Source: Argentina anserina
Taxonomy: Eukaryota; Streptophyta; Magnoliopsida; Rosales; Rosaceae
Assembly: GCF_933775445.1 (NCBI RefSeq)
Contig: NC_065873.1
Span: 16,430,001 to 16,494,000, forward strand
DNA length: 64,000 nt
Reading direction: 5' to 3'
Each line of letters opens with the position of its first letter. Position 1 is the first letter of the stretch. Below, piece by piece: positions 1-9,870 of the stretch. The notes beneath the pieces were generated by a model. It searched no databases. It worked only from the letters and a program-made list of their open reading frames with translations, and had not been told where the DNA came from. A program made the translations under genes and the position numbers.

Positions 1-49
1 TAGTTGCTTGTGTTCATATATGTTTTTTCTTTTAAATGGTATATTACAG

Positions 50-952
50 GTGTTATTGAAGTATTGGTGAACAGTGGAAGACAGATTGATGCAGTCAACT
101 TGGCTTTTGCATTTGAACTGACAGAGCAGTTCTCTCCTGTGCCTTTGCTGAAGTCCTACTTGAAGGATGCAAGAAAAGTTTCTTCACCAGTTAAACCCGG
201 AAATGCATCTCCTACAGCACAGGTGTGTTACGTACTATACTCAAAGTATTAATTTCTATTTTGCATTTAGTAGTTGTAATTTGGAGGAAGGTATGTAAAT
301 AGAGTCCCATTGCAATGTCTAAAAATCATAAAGGGATTTGTTCCCGCTTCCATTTCATCCATATTTTGTGTGGTAGTTTTTCATCATTGTTGTTAGTTAT
401 TACATCAGGGTCATTTGAAGTTGAACTTCTCTGCCATTAGCTGGTGTGGCATTGATGCCTGATGGCTTTGCCAGAGAAGCATTGTATTCATAAAGGCAAT
501 GTGTATTTAATGACACGTCATTGTTTCAGAATGAGGTGAATGATAGAGAGCTGACTGCTCTGAAGGCAGTGGTCAAGTCGATTGAGGAGCATAAGCTTGA
601 GGATCAGTATCCGGTGGATCCACTCCAAAAGCGGATTCTTCAGCTGGAAAAGGCTAAGGCAGACAAGAAGAGGGTGACTGAAGCTGCAAAGCCTCAACCC
701 AAGAGACCGCGTGCTAATGGTGTCGGATATGCCCCCCGGGTCACTAATGTTGTTGCAGAGAAGACTTTCTTTCCGAGAGTTGCTGATAATAGGTACCCAC
801 AGTACGTATATGACCGACAGTTTGTTTACCCTGGCCCTGCTGACAACCACTGTCCATCTCTTATGGGGTCTGCTACTTACAACATGCCTCCTCCTGCTCA
901 TGGCAACTACTTTGCAACTGGCTACCAGTATCAACCTGCATATCTTCACTAA
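50..952 (+). CDS. FRL3: FRIGIDA-like protein 3 (3' part)
   Basis: These are the last two coding exons, 50-222 and 530-952, of a Frigida-superfamily protein; the 5' exons lie before the window and bases 1-49 are intron. The first exon reads VIEVLVNSGRQIDAVNLAF and continues into the helical Frigida core. The second holds the charged stretch DPLQKRILQLEKAKADKKR, a basic KRPRANG segment that could be a nuclear localisation signal, and a Tyr/Pro-rich tail ending QPAYLH before the TAA. FRIGIDA and its relatives are nuclear proteins tied to FLC activation and flowering time; the role of FRL3 itself is less clear. The next gene is ZIP4, and I recall FRL3 and ZIP4 being adjacent in Arabidopsis, which supports the subfamily call. 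About 197 C-terminal residues are visible. FRL4 is the main alternative assignment. Confidence 0.88.
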
Positions 953-1253
953 TTCGATGGCTGAAAAAAGTGACTGATCCTCTCAGGTTTAACGGTTAGT
1001 CTTTAACCCTTTGAGTTCCAATGATGTATGAATGATATTAGTATCTTATGAGACCAAAAAAAAACAAAAAAGTCTGTTAATTTGTTAGTTGGATGTTCAA
1101 GAAGATACTTTGATATGCTAATATATGTACTTTGTTTTCCTTTTGTATATCGTTTTGCTTGATCTCCATTGTATTCAAGTTTGAGTTTTTTACTGCAACA
1201 GTTGGGAATAGCAAATTTTTTACCTTAACCGCTTCTTCAGAATTTTTCAAGTA

Positions 1254-1570
1254 CAAAATACTGGTCACTCCGTACACTTTTACAAACTCGACAGTTTATT
1301 CTTTTTAGTTTCAATTTTAATTGATCACTTCTTATATTTTTCAAATTTGAGCAATCTGGTCATTTCGTCATCTTTCCATCCAATTGGATGTTAAGTTCCA
1401 TCTAATTTCTGTTTGCCAAGCCAACAACTTAACACTTAAATTAGATGTAAAGACGACAGAAAGACCAGATTACTCGAATTTGAAAAGTATAAGGAGTGAT
1501 ATATTGAAATTGAAACTTAAAAAAGTAAACTGTCGAGTTTGTGATAGTGCATGGAGTGATCAGTATTTTA
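1254..1570. mobile_element. Fold-back MITE
   Basis: The left arm (about 1254-1375) and the reverse complement of the right arm (about 1445-1570) run in parallel for roughly 120 bp with scattered mismatches. Shared blocks include AAAATACTG, TCACTCC, CAAACTCGACAGTTTA, AGTTTCAATTT and TAATCTGGTC-like sequence. The loop between them is about 70 bp. There is no coding capacity, so this fits a miniature inverted-repeat element or remnant. I could not define a target-site duplication because the ends themselves are palindromic. Confidence 0.75.
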
Positions 1571-1765
1571 TTTATCTTCCTAAACCTCTATCGTGGCAAA
1601 AACTTTCTTACGAAGACGTGATTTCACATTTTTGAACAAAGGTTGATGACTTTTAAGTTTTTTTACTAGTTTTAATAGACCCTCCTTGAGGTTCATGACA
1701 CAAAAGGGTGCATTTGAGACTTGAGAGTGTACTCTGCCTCTAATTTACCACTCAAAGCTAGTCTT

Positions 1766-1831
1766 AATTCAAAACTCATATGTATTCGATGTAGAGTTTC
1801 AATTCAAGACTCATATATGTATTCGAGTTTC
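1766..1831. repeat. Tandem duplication, two units
   Basis: Two adjacent copies of about 31-35 bp each begin AATTCAA(A/G)ACTCATAT and end GAGTTTC; the second copy starts at 1801. The repeat lies about 0.35 kb upstream of the ZIP4 start codon. Confidence 0.7.
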
Positions 1832-2169
1832 AATACTTTAGAGCACTACGAAACACTTCAACAATTTCAACAGTGCTCTATGAAACACAACTCTTCTACA
1901 ATTCCAAGGGCGAGAGCTTCAGCTGGTATTCTGGAGTATCATCACTCGAACAGTTCCATTGGAGCTCCACCAGCAAAGGAGCTCAATTGCGGCAAACGAC
2001 GACGTTTCGAATGCAAATATTCGAGTGCCACGTATCATATATCTCGTACGACCCATTTCTCAGAGTCGTATGACTTCTCCTCTTCGTCACTCTCAAAATA
2101 AAAGGGCCCTCTTCTCTTTCCCTCCCTCATTTTACCCCAAAACCCAATTCAAATTCCCGCGAAATAAAG

Positions 2170-5100
2170 ATGAGAATCGCCGAGATATCAACGCCGGAGC
2201 TCCGGCAAAGCCACAACAACTCCCGCTCCCCCTCCCAACCACATCACCATCTGATCTCCCAGATTGAGTCCTCAATCAAGCAAACCGAGAGCCTCTCCCC
2301 CGAAAACCTCATACCGGACTCAATCTCCGGCGATCTCCGGCGAGGCTTGACTCAATTAAGCCACCACGCTCCGTTCCCGAACTCTCTCAAGCTCGCGATC
2401 TGGAAACTCAGCTACCGCCTCTGGAACGCCTGCGTCGATCTCTCCAACACCGCCTCCCTCCGCTCCCTCCCTTCCTCCAAAGCCGAAGAGCGCGCCAAGC
2501 TCCGCCACATCGCCGCCGACCTCCTCTTCCTCGCCGCTGACGTCACCGGCGTCCCTTCGCCGGAAATCAAGTCCGCCTCGTTCTACCACAAGACCGGCGT
2601 CAAATGGCACGAGCTCCGGAAATTCGACCTCGCCTCCTCCTGCTTCGAGAGAGCCACCGATCTCGTCTCGAAGATGGAAATCGGTTCTATCTCCGACGCT
2701 GGCGAGAAGAAGCTGCTTCTGGATTTGAGTATCGCGAGGTCGAGAACCGCTTGGGAAGTATCGGACCGGAATCTGGCGGTGGCGCTGCTGAACCGGGCCA
2801 AGGGACTGCTGTTCGGGTCGCCGGAGCACTTCAAAACCCTAGCCAATCAGTACTCTCTGTTCGGGAAGAGCGCTCTGGCGAACAGCGAGAGCAGCTCTCT
2901 GGGCGAAGCGTTGAAGCTGATGAACGAGGCGCTGGAGCTCTACGAGAAGGGGCTTCGCGTGGCGAGGACGCGCGAGGAGACGGCGGATCTCAAGGCGTCG
3001 AGGTCGAAGACGCTGCGGTTCATCTCGGCCGTTCATTTGCAGATGAACGAGTTCGAGAGCGTGATCAAGTGCGTGAGGGTATTGCGTGAGGGCGACGCCG
3101 GCGATCAGCACCCCAGCCTTCCGGTGATGGCAATGAAGGCGTGGCTGGGGCTGGGGAAGTACGGCGAGGCGGAGAAGGAGCTCAGGGGCATGGTGGTAAA
3201 TAATGGCATTCCTGAAGGGGCTTGGGTTTCGGCGGTGGAGGCCTACTTTGAGTCAGCCGGGACGGCCGGAGCGGAGACGGCGAAGGGAGTGTTCTTGGGG
3301 CTGCTTGGGAGGTGCCACGTCAGCGCCAGCGCGGCGGTGAGGGTGTCTCATAGGGTGCTTGGGGAGAGTTGCAGTGAGGGATCAAAAGTGCGGGCTAAGG
3401 TGGTGTCGGAGCTTGTATCTGATAACAGAGTGGTGGCTCTCTTCTCCGGTGAGGCCGTGGCGAAGCAGAGGACTGCAATGCACTCTGTGCTTTGGAATTG
3501 GTAAGGTTCTGGTTACTATTGCTTATTGGACTTTGGGGATTTTAGGATGTCAATTCAGTCGTTTTGTTGTCTGAAATTTACAGTGCTGCTGATCATTTTC
3601 GGATGAAAGATTATGTAACAAGTGCAGACCTGTTTGAGAAAGCAATGCTGTACATCCCATTCGACATAGAGAATCGAATTTTGCGAGCTAAAGGCTTCAG
3701 AGTTTTGTGTCTCTGCCACCTAGGTCTTTCCCACCTTGATCAAGCTCAAGAGTACATAAATGAGGCAGAAAAGGTTTGCCTAATATAGCTTCAGGCTGAA
3801 GTTTTTGTTGAAATGGAAATTTTCTTTAGTTTTTGTACTTGCTTATAACACTTTCTTTGCTTTTGCAGCTTGAACCTAACATAGCTTCAGCTTTTCTAAA
3901 GGTACGTACCCTTCGTCAATTACTTCTGTGGCATCTGACTATTTGTTCTGTGTTACTTGACAAATTCTCGTGTGTTTTTATGCAGTACAAGATCTATCTG
4001 CAGAAGAAAGACCAGGATGGGGCTATTAGTCAGATTCAGGCAATGACAACCTGCCTTGATTTTACACCAGACTTTCTCTCCCTCGCAGCTCATGAAGCTG
4101 TTGCCTGCCGTGCTCTTTCTATTGCTGTTGCTGCTCTATCAAGTCTGCTGAACTTTTATGCACCAGGAAAATCCTTGCCAACGAGTGAAGTCGTAGTTCT
4201 GCGCACCTTGGTCACAATCCTTACTCAAGAACCTGGGAATGAGCTTGAAGCCCTTAGGTTTGTTAAGCGTGTACATAACCGGGCGTCTGAGCTTGGGCCT
4301 AATTGCTTTTTTGGGACTGGGGAGGTTGGAAGAAGGGAAAGGAATTGGTTTGCTGTGACTTCATGGAACCTTGGGACGAAAGCTGGCACTGAGAAAAATT
4401 ATGACTTATGTGCTGAATTCTATAGACTGGCATCAGAGTTTTATACTCTTCTGGTTGATGGGAACATAGGAGCAAACATGGTCTGCAAAGCACTGATATT
4501 GACTGTATCTGCGATTATAGCTTCAGAGAATCAGAAGAAGATTACATTGCCTGAAAGTGAAGTGAAACAAGCTGTACAGCTTCTAGATAAAGCAGGGAAG
4601 GTATGCATTCTCTTATTTATATTCCTTATTCATCATTTTGTAGCTGTAACTTAAATTCTATGCTACGGCTAAACTTTAATTCTATATTGATATATGCTTC
4701 GTATTAGTTCATGTCGAGAATCTGCTACCTCTTTCTAATGGCATGGTTGTATTGAATCTACTGATGCAGATATTGAAGTCAACAACCTTTACAGGAAATC
4801 AAGTTAGTGGTGATCCAGTTACCACCATTGAACCTGACATATACTTCATCTACACCTTTTGCGCCTATGACATACATGGAAGGCTCAATGCTTCAGCATT
4901 ACAGCTACAACTTGTGAAGACTTTTGCTAGTTCAAAGGCCAGCAATCCCAAGTTCCTCCTTCAGATTGGCCTCACTGCTTCACAAGGTCCACAGTTCAAT
5001 CACGAAGTAGCAACCTATGCTCTAAATGAATGCCTCTCGGCTTTTCTCTCTTCCTCCTCGCCGGACTACCAAAATGTGGCTCTGATTGTCCGGAAGCTCA

Positions 5101-5438
5101 TTGCTGTGACCAGCATTCACAAAGGCGATACAGATGACGATGCTGTGTATAACATGTACAGGCAAGCTTACAGAATAATGGTGGGACTGAAGGACAGCGA
5201 GTATCCGATTGAAGAGGGAAAATGGCTAGCAATGACGGCATGGAATAGGGCGTCAGTGCCTGTGAGGCTTGGCCAGATTGATGCAGCAAGGAAGTGGATG
5301 GATGTCGGTATGCAGCTAGCAAAGCATGTTAACGGAATGGAGACTTACAGGGCATGCATGGAGGATTTTATCAACGGCTTTGAGAAGAAATTTGGTGCCC
5401 CAAATGATGGCGGAAACAAACCTAAGCTAGCAATATAA
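2170..5438 (+). CDS. ZIP4: ZIP4/SPO22 TPR protein, meiotic crossover formation
   Basis: Five exons, 2170-3500, 3584-3773, 3869-3901, 3986-4600 and 4770-5438, join in frame to 945 residues, close to the Arabidopsis length of about 936. The N terminus [18 protein letters not shown] and the TPR-like helical repeats throughout (for example [20 protein letters not shown] and [17 protein letters not shown]) are characteristic of the SPO22/ZIP4 family. In plants and yeast ZIP4 is a ZMM protein that acts as a scaffold on meiotic chromosomes and is needed for class I crossovers. Exon 1 is strikingly GC-rich compared with later exons. Exon 3 is only 33 bp. The ATG is the first in frame and follows a CT-rich leader. 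No frame disruption is seen. Confidence 0.95.
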
Positions 5439-6009
5439 TGCACGTTTATCTAGTTAGGAAGGTAATGGAATTCTTGTATAGAGAAATACATATAGGAGAT
5501 GCTCAGGTATGGAAACTCATGTCAAGTATTATCTAGTTAACTCTAATGGTAACTAAACATGATGAATTATACTGCCAATTTCTGGAACGATAGTGTAAAT
5601 CTGTGTAGACCAACTAGAGATTAAGAGGAAACTTTACCAGCCTAACCAAATTTGACCATTATGCTATTTTAGCGAGCGTGAAAAGCTAAAGAAAGTTAAT
5701 CAGACATGTGGATTCTATCGTTTGCCAATCTTACTTTTCACTAAGAAAATCTATTTTCTAACCCTAACACATACTTTCTAACATTTAGTCTGTAATGCTA
5801 GTCATCAGTTGATACGTCCATAGTGCTAAACAAAACTTATACAAATCTTACCACCTTAACACCGTTAAAAACGTGAAATCGACAATAATTTACCACAAGA
5901 TTGTAAAAAATTCCTTTTACCTTCACCCCTCAAACTCTCAGTATATAAACCGGTTTGACCCGACCATTCAGTGGATAGTTTAACAGTACCATCCATACCC
6001 GATCATTCG
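5439..6009. other. ZIP4 3' region and STR4A promoter/leader
   Basis: AT-rich sequence without coding potential. It contains the ZIP4 3' UTR and, at its right end, a TATA box (5942-5949) followed by a leader of about 40 bases before the first ATG of the rhodanese-like gene. Confidence 0.6.
5942..5949 (+). promoter_or_regulatory. TATA box of STR4A-like gene
   Basis: TATATAAA lies 68 bases before the first in-frame ATG (6010). A TATA box normally places transcription start about 30 bases downstream, near 5975, which would leave 6010 as the first AUG of the mRNA. This is inference from motif and spacing only. Confidence 0.5.
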
Positions 6010-8026
6010 ATGACCAACAACAGGTCCTTTCCCTCTCCTTGGCCTTATCCTCTCTCCCTCTCTCAGTTCCTCCTCCAGTCCTCCCCAATGGACTCCCTCT
6101 CCATGGTCCTCTCCTGTTCTTCTCCACCTTTCCAACAACCCCACCTCAAAACCCATAAACCAATCTCTCTCCCCAAAACCTCCCTCCTCACTTCCCAATC
6201 ACTCACTTCTCACCACCCTCATTTCCCCTCCATCAAAAACCAACTCTCCTTCATCACCACCACCGCCATTGCTCTCCCTTCTTTTGCTTCCGACCAAGTA
6301 TCCGACAAAATCAACTTGGAGTTAATCCTGAACTCAGTTGATGAGTTCTTCACCAAGTACCCGTTTTTCGTGGCGAGTGTTACGTTCGTTTGGTTGGTCG
6401 GTGTTCCTGTAGTTGAGAATTACTTCAGGAAATATAAGTTCATCTCTGTTTTAGATGCGTTTAAGAAACTCAAAGAGGACCCGACTGTTCAGTTGTTGGA
6501 TATTAGGGACCGGAAGAGTTTGAAGTACTTGAAGTCTCCCAACTTGAGGATTGTGAATAAGGATAGTGTGCAGGTTGAGTTTGATGAGGGTGATGAAGGT
6601 GGGTTCGTGAGGAAGGTTTTGGACAAGTTTGGTGACCCGGGGAACACTGTGGTCTGTGTTTTGGGGAAGTAAGTATCGAACATTTTGCTCTGGCATTGAT
6701 TTGCTTTGTGCACTTAAATGTATTTGTAATCTCAATATCGATTTCTGTTGTTGTAAGGTAGTTTTGAGGGTATTTCCATCATAGTGGCGGAGTTACTAGT
6801 CAAGAATGGTTTCAAAGAGACTTACGCAATCAAGGGAGGAGTTGGAGGCACCAAAGGGTGGTTGGTAGGTTTCTTTCTTTGCTGCATTTTCAGTGTTGTC
6901 TGCAATTATTTAACTATGGCTTTTGCCTTCGTCGATTTCTAATCCTTGTGCACATTGAGAAGTATATATGAGTTAAAGCCTTGGTAGAGTATCTATGTTG
7001 AGAAGTGTATGTTGCCTTTTCTTAAGAGAACTCTATGATTATATACTGAGGCACATTTTCCCTTCTCCCTAAAGGACCAGCAGCATACTAGTGATTATAC
7101 TTATACATATTGGCTTAGGTTGAAGGTTCTGACTTAATCCTTGTCGAATTTTGAGCTGTGCTAATTCCCATTTTAACTAGTAGCTATCAAACTAAAGTAA
7201 TTCTTCCAAGATGTCTGGTAAAATGATTTCCTGTGGTTTGTTAGCTTCTAGGCTGTTTCAAGGGCTATTCAGTTAGAGCATAAGTTCTGAGGCTGAAGGA
7301 GTTCAAGCATTGTGGAACCTTTTTGGTAGTTAATGGAATAATGGTGAACCTATATTTCGTGTTTATGCTGCCTTCTTTTCTTTCTCAGGAATCACAGGAA
7401 AATCTTTTGCCACCTTCTATGCATATGTACCCAAAGAAGAAGGTAAAAACTTCAAAAGAAACTGGGATGAACGGTGGAGTTGTTCAGCAAAAGGAAGATG
7501 ACAGTAATGCTGCATCTTCTTCGGAAAAAGTTGTTGTAGCAGAAAAACAAAGTATCAACAATGGACACATAACCAAGTCAACGGAGGCTGTGTCACTAGT
7601 GAAAGATGGCTCTAGATCCTCTTCTCCCTACCCAAATGTATGATTGCTTATGTCTTGGAATTCATTATCACAAACCTATTATCTTTAAATGGCATATTCT
7701 GAGTCTTAATACTGTTATCATCTCAAATTACTAGCATAGGCTATTTACAAGCTTGCAATACTTCTATGACGCTATATGTGTCAAATGTCAGCAGACTCTG
7801 GAGTCTGGAGATAATATTTTATCATTTTTATGCATGCTAAAGACAAGTAATTGCAAACCATTTCTACCTCTCTGGAGCATGAGTATTTTATACATATTCA
7901 TAGCAATTTATGTTGCAGGTGTCTTTATTTGTTTGAATGCTTGATTGTTCTGCCTTTTGCCTTTGGATGCAGTACCCAGATTTGAAACCACCATCTTCCC
8001 CAACTCCATCAAAGCCCCGTAGTTGA
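6010..8026 (+). CDS. STR4A: Rhodanese-like domain protein 4A, chloroplastic
   Basis: Four exons, 6010-6668, 6762-6864, 7389-7637 and 7973-8026, give 354 residues, or 328 if the second in-frame ATG at 6088 is used. The first about 90 residues are rich in Ser, Pro, Leu and His and poor in acidic residues, as in a chloroplast transit peptide. A membrane segment (about residues 117-136, FFVASVTFVWLVGVPVV) precedes a divergent rhodanese domain containing LLDIRD, VVCVLGNFEG and AIKGGVGGTKGWL. Cys216 in the C-x-x-G-N loop occupies the usual active-site position. The tail is polar and Pro/Ser-rich. STR4 relatives are thylakoid or envelope proteins; sulfurtransferase activity of this one is not established. 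The ATG at 6088 has the better context (G at +4), so the start is uncertain. The 3' neighbour differs from Arabidopsis because ATG10 sits between this gene and the TlyA-like gene. Confidence 0.85.
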
Positions 8027-8526
8027 TGCTGCTGAGTGTTACTGCACATTCCTTACAATTGTTTTTACTAAGCAGAGAGTATTGAGAAATGAGTGCTCTC
8101 GTATCTATTTAGTGACAGCAAAGTGTTCATCTATCGTACAATTACTATGACTAGTGTAACCTGGTTGTTTGGGCCAACACTTATTAGAGTACTAAACGAG
8201 GATCATTGCAGTGAATTTTGTCACAAAACAATTCCATATTTTTCCTTGTAATCCAGGACACAGCTGTCTGAAGGAGCCTTGTACAGTTTTACCTTCCATA
8301 TATGCTGGAAAAACTTGAATGGTTTTTACTTTGATATATTGAGGCAAGGCCGCAAGGATAAAAACGACATGTCGTACATGGCACCTGGACCTTATATAAT
8401 TGAAAATAATTCCAGATCCTGATCGAATTGTAAATGAACAACCTTGACCCGCTACAATAGAGCCACACCGATCAACTCGCCTTGATCACCATCCACCCCA
8501 GAAACCCAGTTAGCTCGAATTCAACA
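8027..8526. other. STR4A-ATG10 spacer
   Basis: About 0.5 kb of AT-rich sequence holding the STR4A 3' UTR and the short promoter and leader of ATG10. I see no repeat or further gene. Confidence 0.6.
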
Positions 8527-9517
8527 ATGGAAGTTTCGTCATGGGATGGAACCCTCTCGTCACGTGACTTCCAGGTCGCAGCACGTGCTTTTGCAGAGAA
8601 CTGGAAGCAATACAACCCTGCCTTGCCTCCGTGGACGTGGGTTCCTTGTCTTAAACATCCTTCTCGTCTCTCACAACAGCAGGGCTACTTGTCATTGGAG
8701 AAGACATGCCTTCTTGGTTTAAGCAAGGAACATGATCAGGCAGATGTAGATGAAGAAGAAGAGCCTGAGCCTGTTGATGATGCCACTCTTGTAAGTTGTT
8801 TAACTTGTTTTGTTCAATGCAGATTTTAACTATTTTATCAATCACTCTGCGTTCACTAATTTGTTCCTTTCTTATTATAAGGTTGAGAGCAGTTGTCCTC
8901 AGGTGTGCTACTATGATTTCCATATAGTATACAGTGATTCGTATCGTGTTCCTGTTCTGTATTTTCGTGGGTACTATATTGGTATGCTGATTTTATTCTG
9001 AGCAATGTCATAATTTTTGTTGTGTAAATTTTGTACCATGTAATATGTTGGAACTTTGCTGACTGATGTATAGATGGACAACCTTTGGCTTGGGAGGAGA
9101 TTGAAAATGATCTACCTTCATGCTCATCAAAGGTGTTGCTGGAATCGAAATGGACATTTATAACTCAGGAGGTACATTTCTTTTTTCATCTGTTCTTGCT
9201 CAACATGTTTGTGCAGTCAGATTTACTTGTGATGATTCGTATGTGACGAAAGATCTGGATTTGGACCTTGGAATGTTTAATTGGATACCTGCATATGGTA
9301 ATTGCAGGAGCATCCGCACTTGAATAGGCCATGGTACAAGCTGCATCCTTGTGGGACTGGTGAGTGGATGAAGCTGCTTTTTCTTGGTGATGAATCTTTG
9401 GCTAAGAAGGGAGTCGAAGTTGAGCAATACTTGGTGTCATGGTTCTCAGTAGTTGGTCAAGTAGTTGGTCTTAGAGTCCCTTTGGAAATGTTGAATCATC
9501 ATAAAAGTTGTAATTGA
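8527..9517 (+). CDS. ATG10: Autophagy E2-like conjugating enzyme ATG10
   Basis: Four exons, 8527-8790, 8882-8981, 9074-9171 and 9308-9517, encode 223 residues. The protein opens MEVSSWDGTLSSRDFQVAA and carries the ATG10 signatures WTWVPC, YYDFHIVYSDSYRVPVLYF, the RPWYKLHPCGTGEWM block and a C-terminal WFSVVGQVVGL helix. Cys169 in HPCGT is the expected thioester cysteine. ATG10 receives ATG12 from the E1 ATG7 and passes it to a lysine of ATG5; the ATG12-ATG5 conjugate then drives ATG8 lipidation. A polyacidic linker (DEEEEPEPVDD) separates the N-terminal block from the catalytic fold. The start is the first ATG of the open frame. The gene converges on the TlyA-like gene with 279 bases between their stops. 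Confidence 0.93.
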
Positions 9518-9796
9518 TATATTGTATGAATGAAGTTAAAAGTAAAAAGACCCGGTCCTCAAATAAAATTTTTCTAAGGGAAAGTGCATATTTTACTACC
9601 AAAATTACAATCAGCCATTTTTACAGAAGGCTTTTGAAAGAACCCAGTTCTTGAATTACAATCAACATCTGGAGCTGGGATATCTGGATGACAATAGTGT
9701 TCCTGCATACGCAGTTTGATGGCACTCTTTAGTTGCAGGATCATAATCAGCACCCGGCCGCCAGTTAACAGATCTCAGTTAAGCAGTTGTACATTC

Positions 9797-9870
9797 TCAG
9801 TTATCTGCAGTTTCCTTGGCTATGTTGTCAGCACTTTCCTTAGCTAAGTTGTCTGCACTATCCTTGGCTG
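9797..9870 (-). repeat. 24-bp tandem repeat at the 3' end of the TlyA-like CDS
   Basis: Three consecutive imperfect 24-bp units encode the 8-residue motif A-K-(D/E)-(S/T)-A-D-N-(L/I) immediately before the stop codon. The last unit is cut short by the TGA. The unit is coding and in frame. Confidence 0.85.

Larger units (their letters stand above)
953..2169. other. FRL3-ZIP4 spacer
   Basis: The spacer holds the FRL3 3' UTR (A-rich run near 1050), a fold-back element at 1254-1570, a short tandem duplication at 1766-1831, and then the ZIP4 promoter and leader. The leader just before the ATG is pyrimidine-rich (ctcttctctttccctccctc near 2110-2135). I see no coding sequence; the short open frames here coincide with the inverted repeat. 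Confidence 0.7.

Noticed and set aside
518..949. 143-residue antisense frame opposite the FRL3 last exon
   Set aside because: Exact shadow of the sense exon with no similarity to known proteins.
2356..3111. Antisense and shifted frames inside ZIP4 exon 1
   Set aside because: The exon is GC-rich, which opens other frames; family similarity supports only the 2170 frame.
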